Source of the DNA: Alkalihalobacillus sp. BA299
Lineage (GTDB): Bacteria; Bacillota; Bacilli; Bacillales; Bacillaceae_F
Direction of reading: 5' to 3'
Assembly (NCBI RefSeq): GCF_017745675.1
Contig: NZ_JAFLJM010000001.1
Span: forward strand, 1 to 64,000
DNA: 64,000 bases
In this document: positions 19,228-27,655 of the stretch, in pieces
How positions within the stretch are numbered: position 1 is the first letter of the stretch
How the letters are laid out: each line of letters starts with the position of its first letter
Position numbers and translations under genes: made by a program
The notes under the pieces: model-generated
Seen by the model: only the letters and a program-made list of their open reading frames with translations
What the model was told of the DNA's origin: nothing
Databases searched by the model: none

Positions 19228-20706
19228 ATGGGAAAAGCAACAGGATTTATGGAATATTCACGCCAAAAACCGAAAGAAAAAAATCCAGTCACACGCTTAA
19301 ATGATTGGAAAGAGTATTCCTCGATTTTTTCTGATGAAATGTTAAGTCAGCAAGGGGCGCGGTGCATGGACTGCGGAACTCCTTTCTGTCATATGGGAAC
19401 GGAATTACAAGGGGTAACAACAGGTTGCCCCATCCATAACTTAATTCCAGAATGGAATGATTTAGTTTACCGCGGGCGATGGAAAGAAGCATTAGATCGA
19501 TTATTAATGACAAACAACTTTCCTGAATTTACAGGGAGAGTGTGTCCAGCACCATGTGAAGGGTCCTGTACAGTGGCAATTTCTGATCCAGCCGTTTCAA
19601 TTAAAAATATTGAGCGCACGATCATTGATAAAGGCTTTGAAAATGGGTGGATTACTCCGCGCATTCCAGAAAAACGTACAGGTAAAAAGATAGCTATTGT
19701 TGGCTCAGGTCCAGCAGGGTTAGCGGCTGCAGACATGCTAAATCAAAAAGGACACTCCGTCACTGTATATGAACGTGCGGATCGTCCAGGTGGATTACTC
19801 ACTTATGGTATTCCAAATATGAAGCTTGAAAAAGAAGTTGTTGAGCGCCGTATTCAATTATTAACTCAAGAAGGCATCGACTTCATTACGAATACAGAAG
19901 TAGGAAAAGACATTACAGCAGAAGAGCTTCGTGCCCAAAACGATTCGGTCATTCTTTGTACAGGTGCGCAAAAACAACGTGACTTAGTCATTGAAGGCAG
20001 AGAAGCAAATGGTATTCACTTTGCAATGGACTACCTAACAGACGTAACAAAGAGCTTACTAGATTCGAATTTTACAGATGGTAAATTCATTGATACGAAA
20101 GATAAAGATGTTATCGTTATCGGGGGAGGGGACACAGGAGCAGACTGTGTTGCAACTGCACTTCGTCAAAATTGCCGCAGTGTTGTTCAATTTGGTAAGC
20201 ATCCAAGGTTACCAGAGAAGCGTACATCAGACAATATGTGGCCTGCATACCCGAACGTATTTACTTTAGAGTATGCGTATGAGGAAGCAGCAGCTAAATT
20301 CGGTGATGATCCACGTCAGTATTCGATCCAAACGAAAAAAATTGTTGCTGATGAAAACGGTAATGTGAAAGAACTTCACACAATTCAAATGGAAAAACTA
20401 AAAGATGAAAACGGAAATTATTACTTTGAAGAAATTCCTGGCACAGAAAAAGTTTGGCCAGTACAGCATGTTTTCATTGCGATCGGATTTGAAGGAACCG
20501 AACAACCACTGTTAGAACAATTCGGTGTGGAAACAAAAAATAACAAAATCGATGCTGCTTACGGCGATTATAAAACAAATGTTGATGGCGTATTCGCCGC
20601 AGGAGATGCACGAAGAGGACAAAGTCTTATTGTTTGGGCGATTAACGAAGGCCGTGAAGTTGCAACTGCAGTTGATGAATATGTATCTGCAGCTGTAACG
20701 AAGTAA
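19228..20706 (+). CDS. gltD: Glutamate synthase small subunit
   Basis: 492-residue beta subunit (gltB in B. subtilis), which passes electrons from NADPH through FAD and two [4Fe-4S] clusters to the large subunit. Cluster cysteines lie in [10 protein letters not shown] and [10 protein letters not shown] (about residues 47-110). The FAD Rossmann motif is [11 protein letters not shown] (about 159-169) and the NADPH motif is [13 protein letters not shown] (about 294-306). The C-terminal [19 protein letters not shown] motif completes FAD binding. It is co-transcribed with the large subunit and followed by a strong terminator. Confidence 0.97.
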   Translation: MGKATGFMEYSRQKPKEKNPVTRLNDWKEYSSIFSDEMLSQQGARCMDCGTPFCHMGTELQGVTTGCPIHNLIPEWNDLVYRGRWKEALDRLLMTNNFPEFTGRVCPAPCEGSCTVAISDPAVSIKNIERTIIDKGFENGWITPRIPEKRTGKKIAIVGSGPAGLAAADMLNQKGHSVTVYERADRPGGLLTYGIPNMKLEKEVVERRIQLLTQEGIDFITNTEVGKDITAEELRAQNDSVILCTGAQKQRDLVIEGREANGIHFAMDYLTDVTKSLLDSNFTDGKFIDTKDKDVIVIGGGDTGADCVATALRQNCRSVVQFGKHPRLPEKRTSDNMWPAYPNVFTLEYAYEEAAAKFGDDPRQYSIQTKKIVADENGNVKELHTIQMEKLKDENGNYYFEEIPGTEKVWPVQHVFIAIGFEGTEQPLLEQFGVETKNNKIDAAYGDYKTNVDGVFAAGDARRGQSLIVWAINEGREVATAVDEYVSAAVTK

Positions 20707-20732
20707 ACCTAGCCTAATAAGAGTATAAAACG

Positions 20733-20776
20733 AAAAAAACTAGGGATTCGAATACGATTTTCCTAGTTTTTTGTTT
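20733..20776 (+). terminator. Intrinsic terminator of the glt operon
   Basis: AAAAAACTAGG and CCTAGTTTTTT arms around a 17-base loop, followed by GTTTTTT. Confidence 0.85.
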
Positions 20777-20880
20777 TTTCAGAAATAAGATGCCGCTATG
20801 AAGTTCATTTCACTGGAATTTAATGCAGTTTTGAGCGAATGCAAACTAGTTTGCTAGGATATAAAGGGAGCTCATTTTAG

Positions 20881-21040
20881 GATATTGGTCTAATCGCAGA
20901 AATATCGGTCTAACTCTGAATATATCAGTCTAATCGCAGAAATATCGGTCTAACTCTGAATATATCAGTCTAATCGCAGAAATATCGGTCTAACTCTGAA
21001 TATATCAGTCTAATCGCAGATATATCAGTCTATCCCTGAT
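20881..21040. repeat. 40-bp tandem repeat made of alternating 20-bp half-units
   Basis: Three perfect 40-bp units fill 20891-21010, each made of TAATCGCAGAAATATCGGTC followed by TAACTCTGAATATATCAGTC. The array continues on both sides with diverged 20-bp half-units, giving eight in all. The half-units are related (shared TAA-N-C, ATAT and TC-N-GTC words), so the array grew from a 20-bp ancestor by 40-bp duplication. No spacers are present and no frame runs through as a clear protein. The stretch 20777-21150 otherwise holds nothing recognisable. Confidence 0.9.
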
Positions 21041-21150
21041 TTATATCTCGACTAAGCTTAGGTATAGATTATTATATTTTTACTTCTTGCAACATTTGGT
21101 CATTTTAGAAACGTAGTGTTACATATTATTGCAACTCCCAAAACATACAA

Positions 21151-21173
21151 AGAGCGTCTGGTCAGGACGCTCT
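21151..21173 (-). terminator. Terminator of the YjcZ-type gene
   Basis: Perfect 8-bp arms AGAGCGTC (21151-21158) and GACGCTCT (21166-21173). On the minus strand the hairpin is followed by TTTGTATGTTTTG, about 55 bases after the miniprotein stop. Confidence 0.65.
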
Positions 21174-21227
21174 ATTAAAGGAGGAAATGTTATTTGTACT
21201 GGACCATAGAGGAGCTCGATTTTTTCA

Positions 21228-21365
21228 TTACTTACAAAAAGCGGTACCTACAATGATGAGAAGGATGAACAAAACAACGATTAACGCAAAGCCAGTACCA
21301 GGACAGTAAGCACCAGCTACTGGACCATAGCCATAACCACAACCATATCCACCGTAGTAACTCAT
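21228..21365 (-). CDS. YjcZ-family sporulation miniprotein
   Basis: A 45-residue protein with a Tyr/Gly-rich N terminus (MSYYGGYGCGYGYG) and one transmembrane helix, GFALIVVLFILLIIVG, ending in TAFCK. This is the pattern of the tiny YjcZ/YhjX-like membrane proteins made in many copies by Bacillus during sporulation. The ribosome-binding site AAGGAAGGTGG precedes the ATG at 21363-21365. Upstream on the minus strand CATAATATA (21396-21404) fits a sporulation sigma-E/K -10 box (CATANNNTA), but no clear -35 was seen. It probably sits in the forespore or mother-cell membrane; its exact role is not known. Confidence 0.85.
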   Translation of the reverse strand: MSYYGGYGCGYGYGPVAGAYCPGTGFALIVVLFILLIIVGTAFCK

Positions 21366-21598
21366 AGTAACACCACCTTCCTTGCACGGTTAATATATAT
21401 TATGTAGCAAGGCCAAAAGTGAGCTAGACTTGTATGGAATGACGATTAAATGGGCGTTTACCACGGGTATATAGGAGTAGGTACAAAATATTTAGTTTAG
21501 ACTTCCTTGAATTTCTTTAGTAAGGGAAAAATTATTGTAAAGTTGGTCCCGTGTTGTAGTTTACTAGAAACATTATAACTGTTCATTATAGTGTAATT

Positions 21599-21607
21599 TG
21601 GTATAAT
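21599..21607 (+). promoter_or_regulatory. Extended -10 promoter of the YycC-like gene
   Basis: TGGTATAAT is a perfect extended -10 (TGNTATAAT), 33 bases before the start codon. The -35 region is poor, as is usual for extended -10 promoters. Confidence 0.55.
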
Positions 21608-21639
21608 TTATTTACAGACATACTTCTGGAGGTGCTACG

Positions 21640-21792
21640 ATGAAACCATTACAAATTTCAGCAGAAACTGCACAAAAATTAGCCGAAAAGTTAAATGTAC
21701 CATTAGAACAAATTATGCATATGCCGCAACATATTTTAGTGGCAAAATTGGCAGAAGCTGAAGCTGCAGAAAAAAAGGATAGAGAAAAATAA
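21640..21792 (+). CDS. yycC: YycC-family miniprotein
   Basis: 50-residue protein MKPLQISAETAQKLAEKLNV and onward, containing MHMPQHILVAKLAEAE. It matches the short YycC family of Bacillus as I remember it (same MRPLQIS start and MHMPQHIL motif). It is predicted helical and soluble, function unknown. The start follows TCTGGAGGTGC at a spacing of about 7, an extended -10 promoter lies upstream, and a strong terminator follows. It appears monocistronic. It lies just upstream of, but is separated by terminator from, the acyl-CoA ligase operon. Confidence 0.7.
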   Translation: MKPLQISAETAQKLAEKLNVPLEQIMHMPQHILVAKLAEAEAAEKKDREK

Positions 21793-21820
21793 GAGAAACG
21801 AATTAGGCTTACTTTAGATG

Positions 21821-21850
21821 CCAAGGTTCCAAGAAGGGACTTTGGTTTTT
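21821..21850 (+). terminator. Intrinsic terminator of the YycC-like gene
   Basis: CCAAGGTTCC pairs with GGGACTTTGG (two G-U pairs) around a five-base loop, followed by TTTTT. Confidence 0.8.
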
Positions 21851-21931
21851 CCCCCAAAAAAAATTATTTCGATACTTGTTGAGAAATTGTGTTATTTTGA
21901 GCTTGCCACATTAAAAAATATTCGAAATTAA

Positions 21932-21987
21932 TTGATGATTCATTTTATATTTTATAATCTGAAAATCGAAAGGTGATTCATGTTTCG
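21932..21987 (+). promoter_or_regulatory. Promoter with shared operator, site 1
   Basis: Candidate -35 TTGATG (21932-21937) and perfect -10 TATAAT (21953-21958) with a short 15-base spacer. The operator CGAAAGGTGATTCA is at 21967-21980, followed by TGTTTC. It starts nine bases after the -10, over the expected transcription start. It is one of seven such sites in the window. It drives the short remnant frame and, by readthrough, the acyl-CoA ligase block. Confidence 0.6.
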
Positions 21988-21997
21988 AGTTAAGTAA

Positions 21998-22138
21998 GCA
22001 GGAACTACGTATTTTCATTCTAAGGAGGAGGTTTTTAGAGAATTAGTCAAGCATATGTTCTATGAAATTAGTGATGAATTCATTGATGAACTTATGTCTT
22101 TGAATAAACTAAGGATTGCTACTATTAAATCTGAGTAA
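21998..22138 (+). pseudogene. Short open remnant without a usable start
   Basis: A 46-codon open stretch containing FHSKEEVFRELVKHMFYEIS and DEFIDELMSLNKLRIATIKSE ends at TAA 22136-22138. It looks protein-like (charged amphipathic helix), but the only ATG (22055) lies 26 bases after the AAGGAGG site, and no start codon sits at the right distance from it. It may be the tail of a lost gene, or a leader peptide with an unusual start. No family recognised. It lies between two copies of the shared operator. Confidence 0.35.
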
Positions 22139-22165
22139 ATTATTAAAAGTGCATTCAAAAATTAA

Positions 22166-22213
22166 TTGACAATTCAAACTATTTATAATAATATTTAATT
22201 GAAAACAGATTAA
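22166..22213 (+). promoter_or_regulatory. Promoter with degenerate shared operator, site 2
   Basis: TTGACA (22166-22171), 17 bases, TAATAT (22189-22194), then TGAAAACAGATTAA at 22200-22213, starting six bases after the -10. The operator copy matches 12 of 14 consensus positions, counting the free positions. This is the nearest promoter to the acyl-CoA ligase gene. Confidence 0.55.
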
Positions 22214-22306
22214 TATTTCATTTTATTAAAAGGTTACCATTAAAACACAAGGAATTTTAGAGGATAAATGTTTAGAGATCAAGTTTGTATTCAAAGGAGG
22301 AAAAAC

Positions 22307-23941
22307 GTGAATTCAAGAATGACTGAAGCACTTTATAATGAATACCTTCAACAAGAATACTGGAACGATGAAACATTAGGAAACTATTTTTTGAAAGCGG
22401 TTACGAGATTTCCGAACAAAACAGCGGTCGTAGATCCATATAAACAAGTAACATTTAGTGAATTAGCAGAATTAGTTACAAATATTGTTAATGGTTTTTT
22501 GTCACTAGGTATCCAATCAAATGATGTAGTTGCCTATCAATTACCGAATTGGGTAGAAGGACATGCAATTCATAATGCACTACGAATAATGGGGGCAGTC
22601 GCTTGTCCTGTCGTCCCTATTTACCGAGAAAAAGAGCTCACTTTTATTCTAAATGAAACACAGGCAACAGCGATTGTTATTCCAGAACAATTTAGAAATC
22701 ATGATTATATGGTGATGTTAAATAATGTGAAAAAGGATGTACCAACATTACAGCATATTATTGTTGTTGGTGAAACAGCTACTGAGGGAATGATGACACT
22801 TCATGAAATAATAGAATTAGGTCAAAATTCCAGTGTCAAAAAAGCATTAAATGAATTTACAGTTAATCCAAATGAGGTTTGCTTAATTTGCTATACTTCA
22901 GGAACTACCTCTAATCCAAAAGGAGTTCAACATACGAACAACACTTTACTTCGCGAATATGAAATGTTTATAAAAAATTTCAATCTAACTTCTGACACAG
23001 CAGTATTTATGCCTTCACCTATTACACATATATCAGGATTATCTGCACTCGAACTCCCTGTTATTCTAGGGGCTAAAGTAGCATATATGGATTTCTGGGA
23101 CGCCGAAAAAGCAGCCGAAATTATTAGTAGAGAACGTTGTAGCTTTATGGTTAGTGCCACACCGTTTTTACAGTGGTTAGTAGAATCGGATGTTTCACAA
23201 AGATATGACTTAACGTGTATGAAAAATTTTGTATGTGGGGGTGCTTATATTCCTCCAGAGCTGATAAAAAAAGCACCTAAGGCTGGTATCAGAGCTGTTA
23301 GAACATATGGTTCAACAGAATGTCCGACGATTTCATTAGGCAGTCCCAGTGATTCACCTGAAATGACAGCAGAAACAGACGGAAAAATTGTTCCAGGATA
23401 TGACGTTAAAATTGTTGATTTTGATCGAAATGAAGTGTCATTTGGCCAAGAAGGAGAGATAGCTGTTAAAGGCCCAGAAGTATTTATCGGATATAAAGAT
23501 CTTGAGTTGAATAAAGCTGCCTTTGATGAACAAGGTTACTTTTACACAGGAGACTTAGGACGTCTTGAAGAAGGTAGGTATTTAGTTATTACGGGTAGAA
23601 AAAAAGATATCATAATTCGTGGTGGTGAAAATATTTCTACAAAAGAAATTGAAGATCTTCTATATCAGCATGAAGCAGTAGAACAAGTAGCTATAGTTGC
23701 TATGCCTGACCCTGTACTTGGTGAGAAGGCTTGCGCTTATGTAAAAGTAGTAAAAAACAAGGATTTTTCATTTGAAGAAATGGTTGACTACTTAAAGGGG
23801 AAGCAATTAGCTAAGCAAAAACTTCCTGAGTATCTCGAATTACTAGATGATTTTCCTTCTACAAGTTCTGGAAAAATACTTAAAGTTGAGCTGAGAAAAA
23901 TGATTGCTAAGAAGCTAGGTTTAGCACCAGTAAGAGTTTAA
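22307..23941 (+). CDS. Acyl-CoA ligase (AMP-forming), block A
   Basis: 544-residue class I adenylate-forming enzyme that activates a carboxylic acid to its CoA thioester with ATP. Motifs in order: P-loop YTSGTTSNPKG (about residue 204), YGSTECP (about 344), YFYTGDLG and GRKKDIIIRGGENIS (about 420-445), and the catalytic C-terminal Lys in SSGKILKVELRK (about 523). The overall character recalls cyclohexanecarboxylate-CoA ligase AliA and medium-chain ligases, but the substrate is not determined. GTG 22307 is chosen because AAGGAGG ends six bases before it; a frame from 22268 has no site. It is followed 32 bases later by an acyl-CoA dehydrogenase. A cre-like word lies in its early coding sequence (22392-22405). 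Confidence 0.9.
   Translation: MNSRMTEALYNEYLQQEYWNDETLGNYFLKAVTRFPNKTAVVDPYKQVTFSELAELVTNIVNGFLSLGIQSNDVVAYQLPNWVEGHAIHNALRIMGAVACPVVPIYREKELTFILNETQATAIVIPEQFRNHDYMVMLNNVKKDVPTLQHIIVVGETATEGMMTLHEIIELGQNSSVKKALNEFTVNPNEVCLICYTSGTTSNPKGVQHTNNTLLREYEMFIKNFNLTSDTAVFMPSPITHISGLSALELPVILGAKVAYMDFWDAEKAAEIISRERCSFMVSATPFLQWLVESDVSQRYDLTCMKNFVCGGAYIPPELIKKAPKAGIRAVRTYGSTECPTISLGSPSDSPEMTAETDGKIVPGYDVKIVDFDRNEVSFGQEGEIAVKGPEVFIGYKDLELNKAAFDEQGYFYTGDLGRLEEGRYLVITGRKKDIIIRGGENISTKEIEDLLYQHEAVEQVAIVAMPDPVLGEKACAYVKVVKNKDFSFEEMVDYLKGKQLAKQKLPEYLELLDDFPSTSSGKILKVELRKMIAKKLGLAPVRV
22392..22405 (+). promoter_or_regulatory. Candidate CcpA (cre) site inside the ligase gene
   Basis: TGAAAGCGGTTACG matches the cre consensus TGWAANCGNTNNCA at all but the last base, 85 bases into the coding region. 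Early-coding cre sites act as roadblocks in Bacillus catabolic operons. Chance occurrence in coding DNA is possible. Confidence 0.3.
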
Positions 23942-23973
23942 ATTAGTATAAAATTATAAATGGAGGTAATTAA

Positions 23974-25149
23974 ATGTCTTTAGCGACATCATTTGCAGCC
24001 AATACAAAGCGACCTTTTTTTACAGAAGAACATGCCCTGTTTCAAAAGTCATTACGGAAGTTTCTGCAAAAAGAAGCAGAACCGTATTTTGAAGAATGGG
24101 AAAAAGAGGGACGGGTACCAAGGGAATTTTGGAAAAAGGTTGGCGACAACGGATTTTTATGCCAGTGGTTTGATGAAGAATATGGAGGGCTTGGTGTAGA
24201 TTTTGGCTTTTCTGCCATTTTAGCTGAGGAATTTGAACGAATTGGTTCTGGAATGACCGGTTTCCCGACACACTGTGATGTTATTGCTCCATATATTAGT
24301 TCGTTTGGTACAGAGCATCAAAAGAAAAAGTATCTACCGAAATTTTTAACCGCAGAAATGATTTCTGCGGTAGCGATGACAGAACCAGGAGCCGGCTCTG
24401 ATCTATCTAGTATGAAAACAACAGCGATTAAACAAGATGACCATTATATTTTAAATGGATCAAAAACGTTTATTACAAATGGAACGCAAGCAGATGTTTT
24501 TATAGTAGCTTGTAAGACGGATCCACAAGCAGTCCCTGTACATAAAGGAGTTAGCTTACTTATCGTTGAGAAAAATAGTCCAGGTTTCTCAGTAGCAAGA
24601 AAACTAGATAAAGTTGGATTGCGATCATCGGATACGGCGGAACTATTCTTTGATAATGTTATTGTTCCTGCTGAGAATTTACTAGGAGAAGAGGGGAAAG
24701 GCTTTACTTACTTAATGCAAAAATTACAACAGGAGCGAATTTTAACAGCGATCACCGCCCAAGTAGCAGCTGAAGATATGCTACAATTAACGATTGATTA
24801 TATAAAAGAACGTGAAGCATTTGGGAAAAAAATTAGTAAATTTCAAAATACCCAGTTTACAATTGCAGAAATTGCGACTGAAATTCAACTCGGACGTACA
24901 TTTGTAGATCAATTGATTATGAGACATATTGCTGGGGAAGACATTGTCACCGAAGTATCGATGGCTAAATATTGGGTGACAGAAATGGCAAAAAGAACAT
25001 CAGGAAAATGTATGCAACTTCATGGAGGATATGGGTATATGGAAGAGTATAAAATTGCTCGCCGCTATCGTGACATCCCTGTTTATTGTATTTTTGCCGG
25101 TGCGAATGAAATCATGAAAAAAATTATTGCTAAAAATATGGGCTTATAA
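23974..25149 (+). CDS. Acyl-CoA dehydrogenase, LCAD-like (block A)
   Basis: 391-residue flavoprotein that oxidises an acyl-CoA to the 2-enoyl-CoA, passing electrons to ETF. FAD-binding motifs: AMTEPGAGSDLSS (about 134-146) and TFITNG (about 165-170). The C terminus has QLHGGYGYMEEY and the NEIMK segment. The catalytic base is not at the MCAD position near the C terminus (the motif there reads FAGANEI) but is probably Glu254 in LQQERIL, as in long-chain and isovaleryl-CoA dehydrogenases. It closely resembles the dehydrogenase at 60887 throughout, so the two are paralogues. The start has TGGAGGT upstream. Same operon as the ligase. Confidence 0.92.
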   Translation: MSLATSFAANTKRPFFTEEHALFQKSLRKFLQKEAEPYFEEWEKEGRVPREFWKKVGDNGFLCQWFDEEYGGLGVDFGFSAILAEEFERIGSGMTGFPTHCDVIAPYISSFGTEHQKKKYLPKFLTAEMISAVAMTEPGAGSDLSSMKTTAIKQDDHYILNGSKTFITNGTQADVFIVACKTDPQAVPVHKGVSLLIVEKNSPGFSVARKLDKVGLRSSDTAELFFDNVIVPAENLLGEEGKGFTYLMQKLQQERILTAITAQVAAEDMLQLTIDYIKEREAFGKKISKFQNTQFTIAEIATEIQLGRTFVDQLIMRHIAGEDIVTEVSMAKYWVTEMAKRTSGKCMQLHGGYGYMEEYKIARRYRDIPVYCIFAGANEIMKKIIAKNMGL

Positions 25150-25206
25150 AATTTAATCTAAAAGTCTTTTTTAGAGGATACAATGACGATATTTAAGTTG
25201 TAATTA

Positions 25207-25220
25207 TGTGAGCGCATACA
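25207..25220 (+). promoter_or_regulatory. Candidate CcpA (cre) site before the ABC importer
   Basis: TGTGAGCGCATACA fits TGNAANCGNWNNCA at 13 of 14 positions and lies 162 bases before the substrate-binding protein gene. This would put the importer under carbon catabolite control. Seen as a word match only. Confidence 0.35.
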
Positions 25221-25381
25221 TATAGTTAATTTTCTAGTTTAAATTTATGAAGCTTTGTTATAGTACTTTTTGTTGATTAAATTTGTCTATTATTTTCTGA
25301 AGCTTCTGTAAATAAAGCTAGTTTTTAATTATTGTGTGTACTTTCATTTTTATAAATAAAAATGATTAGGGGGAATTTTTG

Positions 25382-26593
25382 ATGAAGCTTAAAAAACGAA
25401 GTGGCATTTTGATGGCATTACTTCTAGTCCTGATGTTGGTAATTGCTGGATGTGGTGGCACACCTGCTGACAGTGAAAACAACAATAATTCGAATGAGGA
25501 TGCAAGTAATGAAACATCTAATAATGTAGAGACTGTAAAGCTTGGTGTTGTTTTAGCGACTACGGGTCCGATAGCGACAACAGGAACATGGACACTCGAT
25601 GGACATCAAATGGCTGTTAAAGAAATTAATGAAAATGGAGGCTTCCAAGTAGGGGACAAAACGTATAATGTGGAAATCGTCCACTATGACTCTGAAGGAA
25701 GAGCAGAATCGGCTACAAGAGCTACTGAAAGATTAATCAACCAGGATAAAGTTGTTGCCGTGTTAGGTACATCAATTAGTTCAGAAACAGCAGCAATGAT
25801 CCCAATTGCAGAGCGCGCACAAACTCCACTCGCTACTTTTGTTGCAGCTAGTGATGTGTTAACAGAGCAAGGAGCAAGCTACTTCTCGCATGCTGCTCCA
25901 GCTAATATTAACTATGTAGATGCAGGAACACAAACTGTTAAAGACATTGGTATGTCAAATATCGCGATCATTTATGTCGATGATGCTTGGGGCCAATCGT
26001 ACGCTAGATTATACCCTGAAAAGTTAGAAGCAGCAGGAATCAATATTGCTACTACAGAAGCTTTCGCACCTGAGCAAAGTGAGTTTATTACTCTATTAAA
26101 TAAAGTAAAATCAACAAACCCAGATGGTATTCTTTTAGCAGCTGAAACAGAATTAGCTGTCCCATTACTAGTACAAATTAGGGAAACAATGGGGGAAATT
26201 CCAATTATGGAAACAGGTGGAGTTATTCCTGAAGAAGTATTACGATTAGAGCCTGAGGTTGCTGAAGGACTTGTGACACTAAGCCGTTCTGGTGAAGAAA
26301 CAGAAGAAATCCGCAATTTTAAAGAGATGTTTGAAGCTGATTATGACTATGAGGCAAACTCATTCGTATATTCTGGTTGGGATGGAATCCACTTAATTGT
26401 TGATGCACTAGAAAGAGCAGGAACGGTAACTGATAAACAAGCGATCAATGATGCGATTAGAGCATCAAATTATCCAGGATTAATTGGAACATACAGCTTT
26501 AATGAAAGAGGAGAAAATAAATTAACTGGAAATCGTGCCATCGTTAAAGATGGGGCAGTTATTTATCAATCAGTTGATACACCTCTTCCATAA
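25382..26593 (+). CDS. ABC importer substrate-binding lipoprotein (LivK-like)
   Basis: 403-residue periplasmic-binding-protein type I (Leu/Ile/Val-binding fold) lipoprotein. A signal peptide with lipobox VIAGC anchors it through a Cys at about residue 24, followed by an Asn/Ser/Glu-rich linker to about residue 50. The mature domain opens with VKLGVVLATTGPIATTG, the typical LivK/AmiC start. ATG 25382 is chosen over TTG 25379 because the GGGGGA site fits it. Homologues bind branched-chain amino acids, but also amides, urea and aromatic or alicyclic acids. The neighbouring ligase and dehydrogenase suggest an organic acid here. A GC hairpin follows, as is usual after abundant binding-protein genes. 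Confidence 0.88.
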   Translation: MKLKKRSGILMALLLVLMLVIAGCGGTPADSENNNNSNEDASNETSNNVETVKLGVVLATTGPIATTGTWTLDGHQMAVKEINENGGFQVGDKTYNVEIVHYDSEGRAESATRATERLINQDKVVAVLGTSISSETAAMIPIAERAQTPLATFVAASDVLTEQGASYFSHAAPANINYVDAGTQTVKDIGMSNIAIIYVDDAWGQSYARLYPEKLEAAGINIATTEAFAPEQSEFITLLNKVKSTNPDGILLAAETELAVPLLVQIRETMGEIPIMETGGVIPEEVLRLEPEVAEGLVTLSRSGEETEEIRNFKEMFEADYDYEANSFVYSGWDGIHLIVDALERAGTVTDKQAINDAIRASNYPGLIGTYSFNERGENKLTGNRAIVKDGAVIYQSVDTPLP

Positions 26594-26605
26594 AATAAGT
26601 AGTGA

Positions 26606-26627
26606 GGCGGTGGTAGTTACCACCGCC
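26606..26627 (+). terminator. Intercistronic hairpin between binding protein and permease
   Basis: Perfect 8-bp GC-rich arms GGCGGTGG / CCACCGCC with a six-base loop and no T tract. It is likely a partial terminator or mRNA-stabilising hairpin that sets a higher level of binding protein than of permease. Confidence 0.6.
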
Positions 26628-26779
26628 CATTTAACAAATGTTGAATCACTAGCCATGACCTTAAAGACGGTGATAGCTGAGGGTAAGTTTACATAAAATA
26701 TCCTACTGTCAACGTCCGAGTAACGATAAAGTAACAGCTAATAAAAATCAAGTATCACTATAAAAGGGAGGTAGTTTAG

Positions 26780-27655
26780 TTGCTAGAACAGATCCTGCAA
26801 GCACTCATTAATGGATTAGTAAGCGGAAGTATTTACGGACTTATGGCGATAGGTTTTACTTTAGTATTTGGGATCATGCATGTTATTAATCTAGCGCATG
26901 GCGAACTGTATATGTTAGGTGCTTTTTCAACATTTATTATGGTGAGCTATTTTCAAATTAATTTCTTTGTAGCTTTAATCGGCGCAATGATCGTCGTTGG
27001 GGTATTTGGTTTCTTTATTGAAAGAATAATATTTAGGCCATTACGTAAGACATCTGTTTTAAATACACTGCTTGCATCTATAGGTCTATCAATCTTAATA
27101 AGTAATCTCGTATTGTATATTGCAGGTTCTGGTATGAGAAGTGTTTATTTTCCATTTTCCGGACAATCTGTACAAATTTTAGGTGTGAGCTTATCCATTC
27201 ATCGTTTGACGGTATTGCTCATTACGTTCCTATTAGTAGGTCTATTGTTCTATATCATAAAGTTCACGAAGTTTGGTAAGGCGTTGAGAGCAACTTCTCA
27301 AAGTCCAGACGCTGCTGCACTAATGGGTGTAAATATAAACCTCACCTATGGAATTATTTTTGCGATAAGTGCCGGAATGGCAGCTGTTGCTGGTGGTTTA
27401 ATTGGTTCACTTTACGTTGTTGATCCTTCCATGGGATTAACCCCTGGTTTAAAATCTTTTATTATTGTAATTCTCGGCGGAATGGGCAGTATTGTTGGAG
27501 CAATTGTAGGAGCTTTAGTTTTAGGTTATGCCGAGACATTTACTACCTTATTTGCTTCTTCATCTTACCAAGATTTAGTGGGTTATATTATTTTAGTTTT
27601 AGTTTTATTACTTAAGCCAAATGGATTATTTGGAGGAGGTGCCAATATTAAATGA
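26780..27655 (+). CDS. livH: Branched-chain-type ABC permease (LivH-like)
   Basis: 291-residue inner-membrane permease with about eight hydrophobic helices, opening with LINGLVSGSIYGLMAIGFTL, the signature of LivH/UrtB permeases. The cytoplasmic coupling segment (LRATSQSPDAAALMGVNIN) contacts the ATPases. TTG 26780 follows GGGAGG at nine bases. The last four bases overlap the next gene (ATGA). Forms the channel with the LivM-like subunit. Confidence 0.88.
   Translation: MLEQILQALINGLVSGSIYGLMAIGFTLVFGIMHVINLAHGELYMLGAFSTFIMVSYFQINFFVALIGAMIVVGVFGFFIERIIFRPLRKTSVLNTLLASIGLSILISNLVLYIAGSGMRSVYFPFSGQSVQILGVSLSIHRLTVLLITFLLVGLLFYIIKFTKFGKALRATSQSPDAAALMGVNINLTYGIIFAISAGMAAVAGGLIGSLYVVDPSMGLTPGLKSFIIVILGGMGSIVGAIVGALVLGYAETFTTLFASSSYQDLVGYIILVLVLLLKPNGLFGGGANIK

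Noticed and set aside
20881-21040. CRISPR array
   Set aside because: Units are contiguous and identical with no unique spacers, and no cas genes are nearby.
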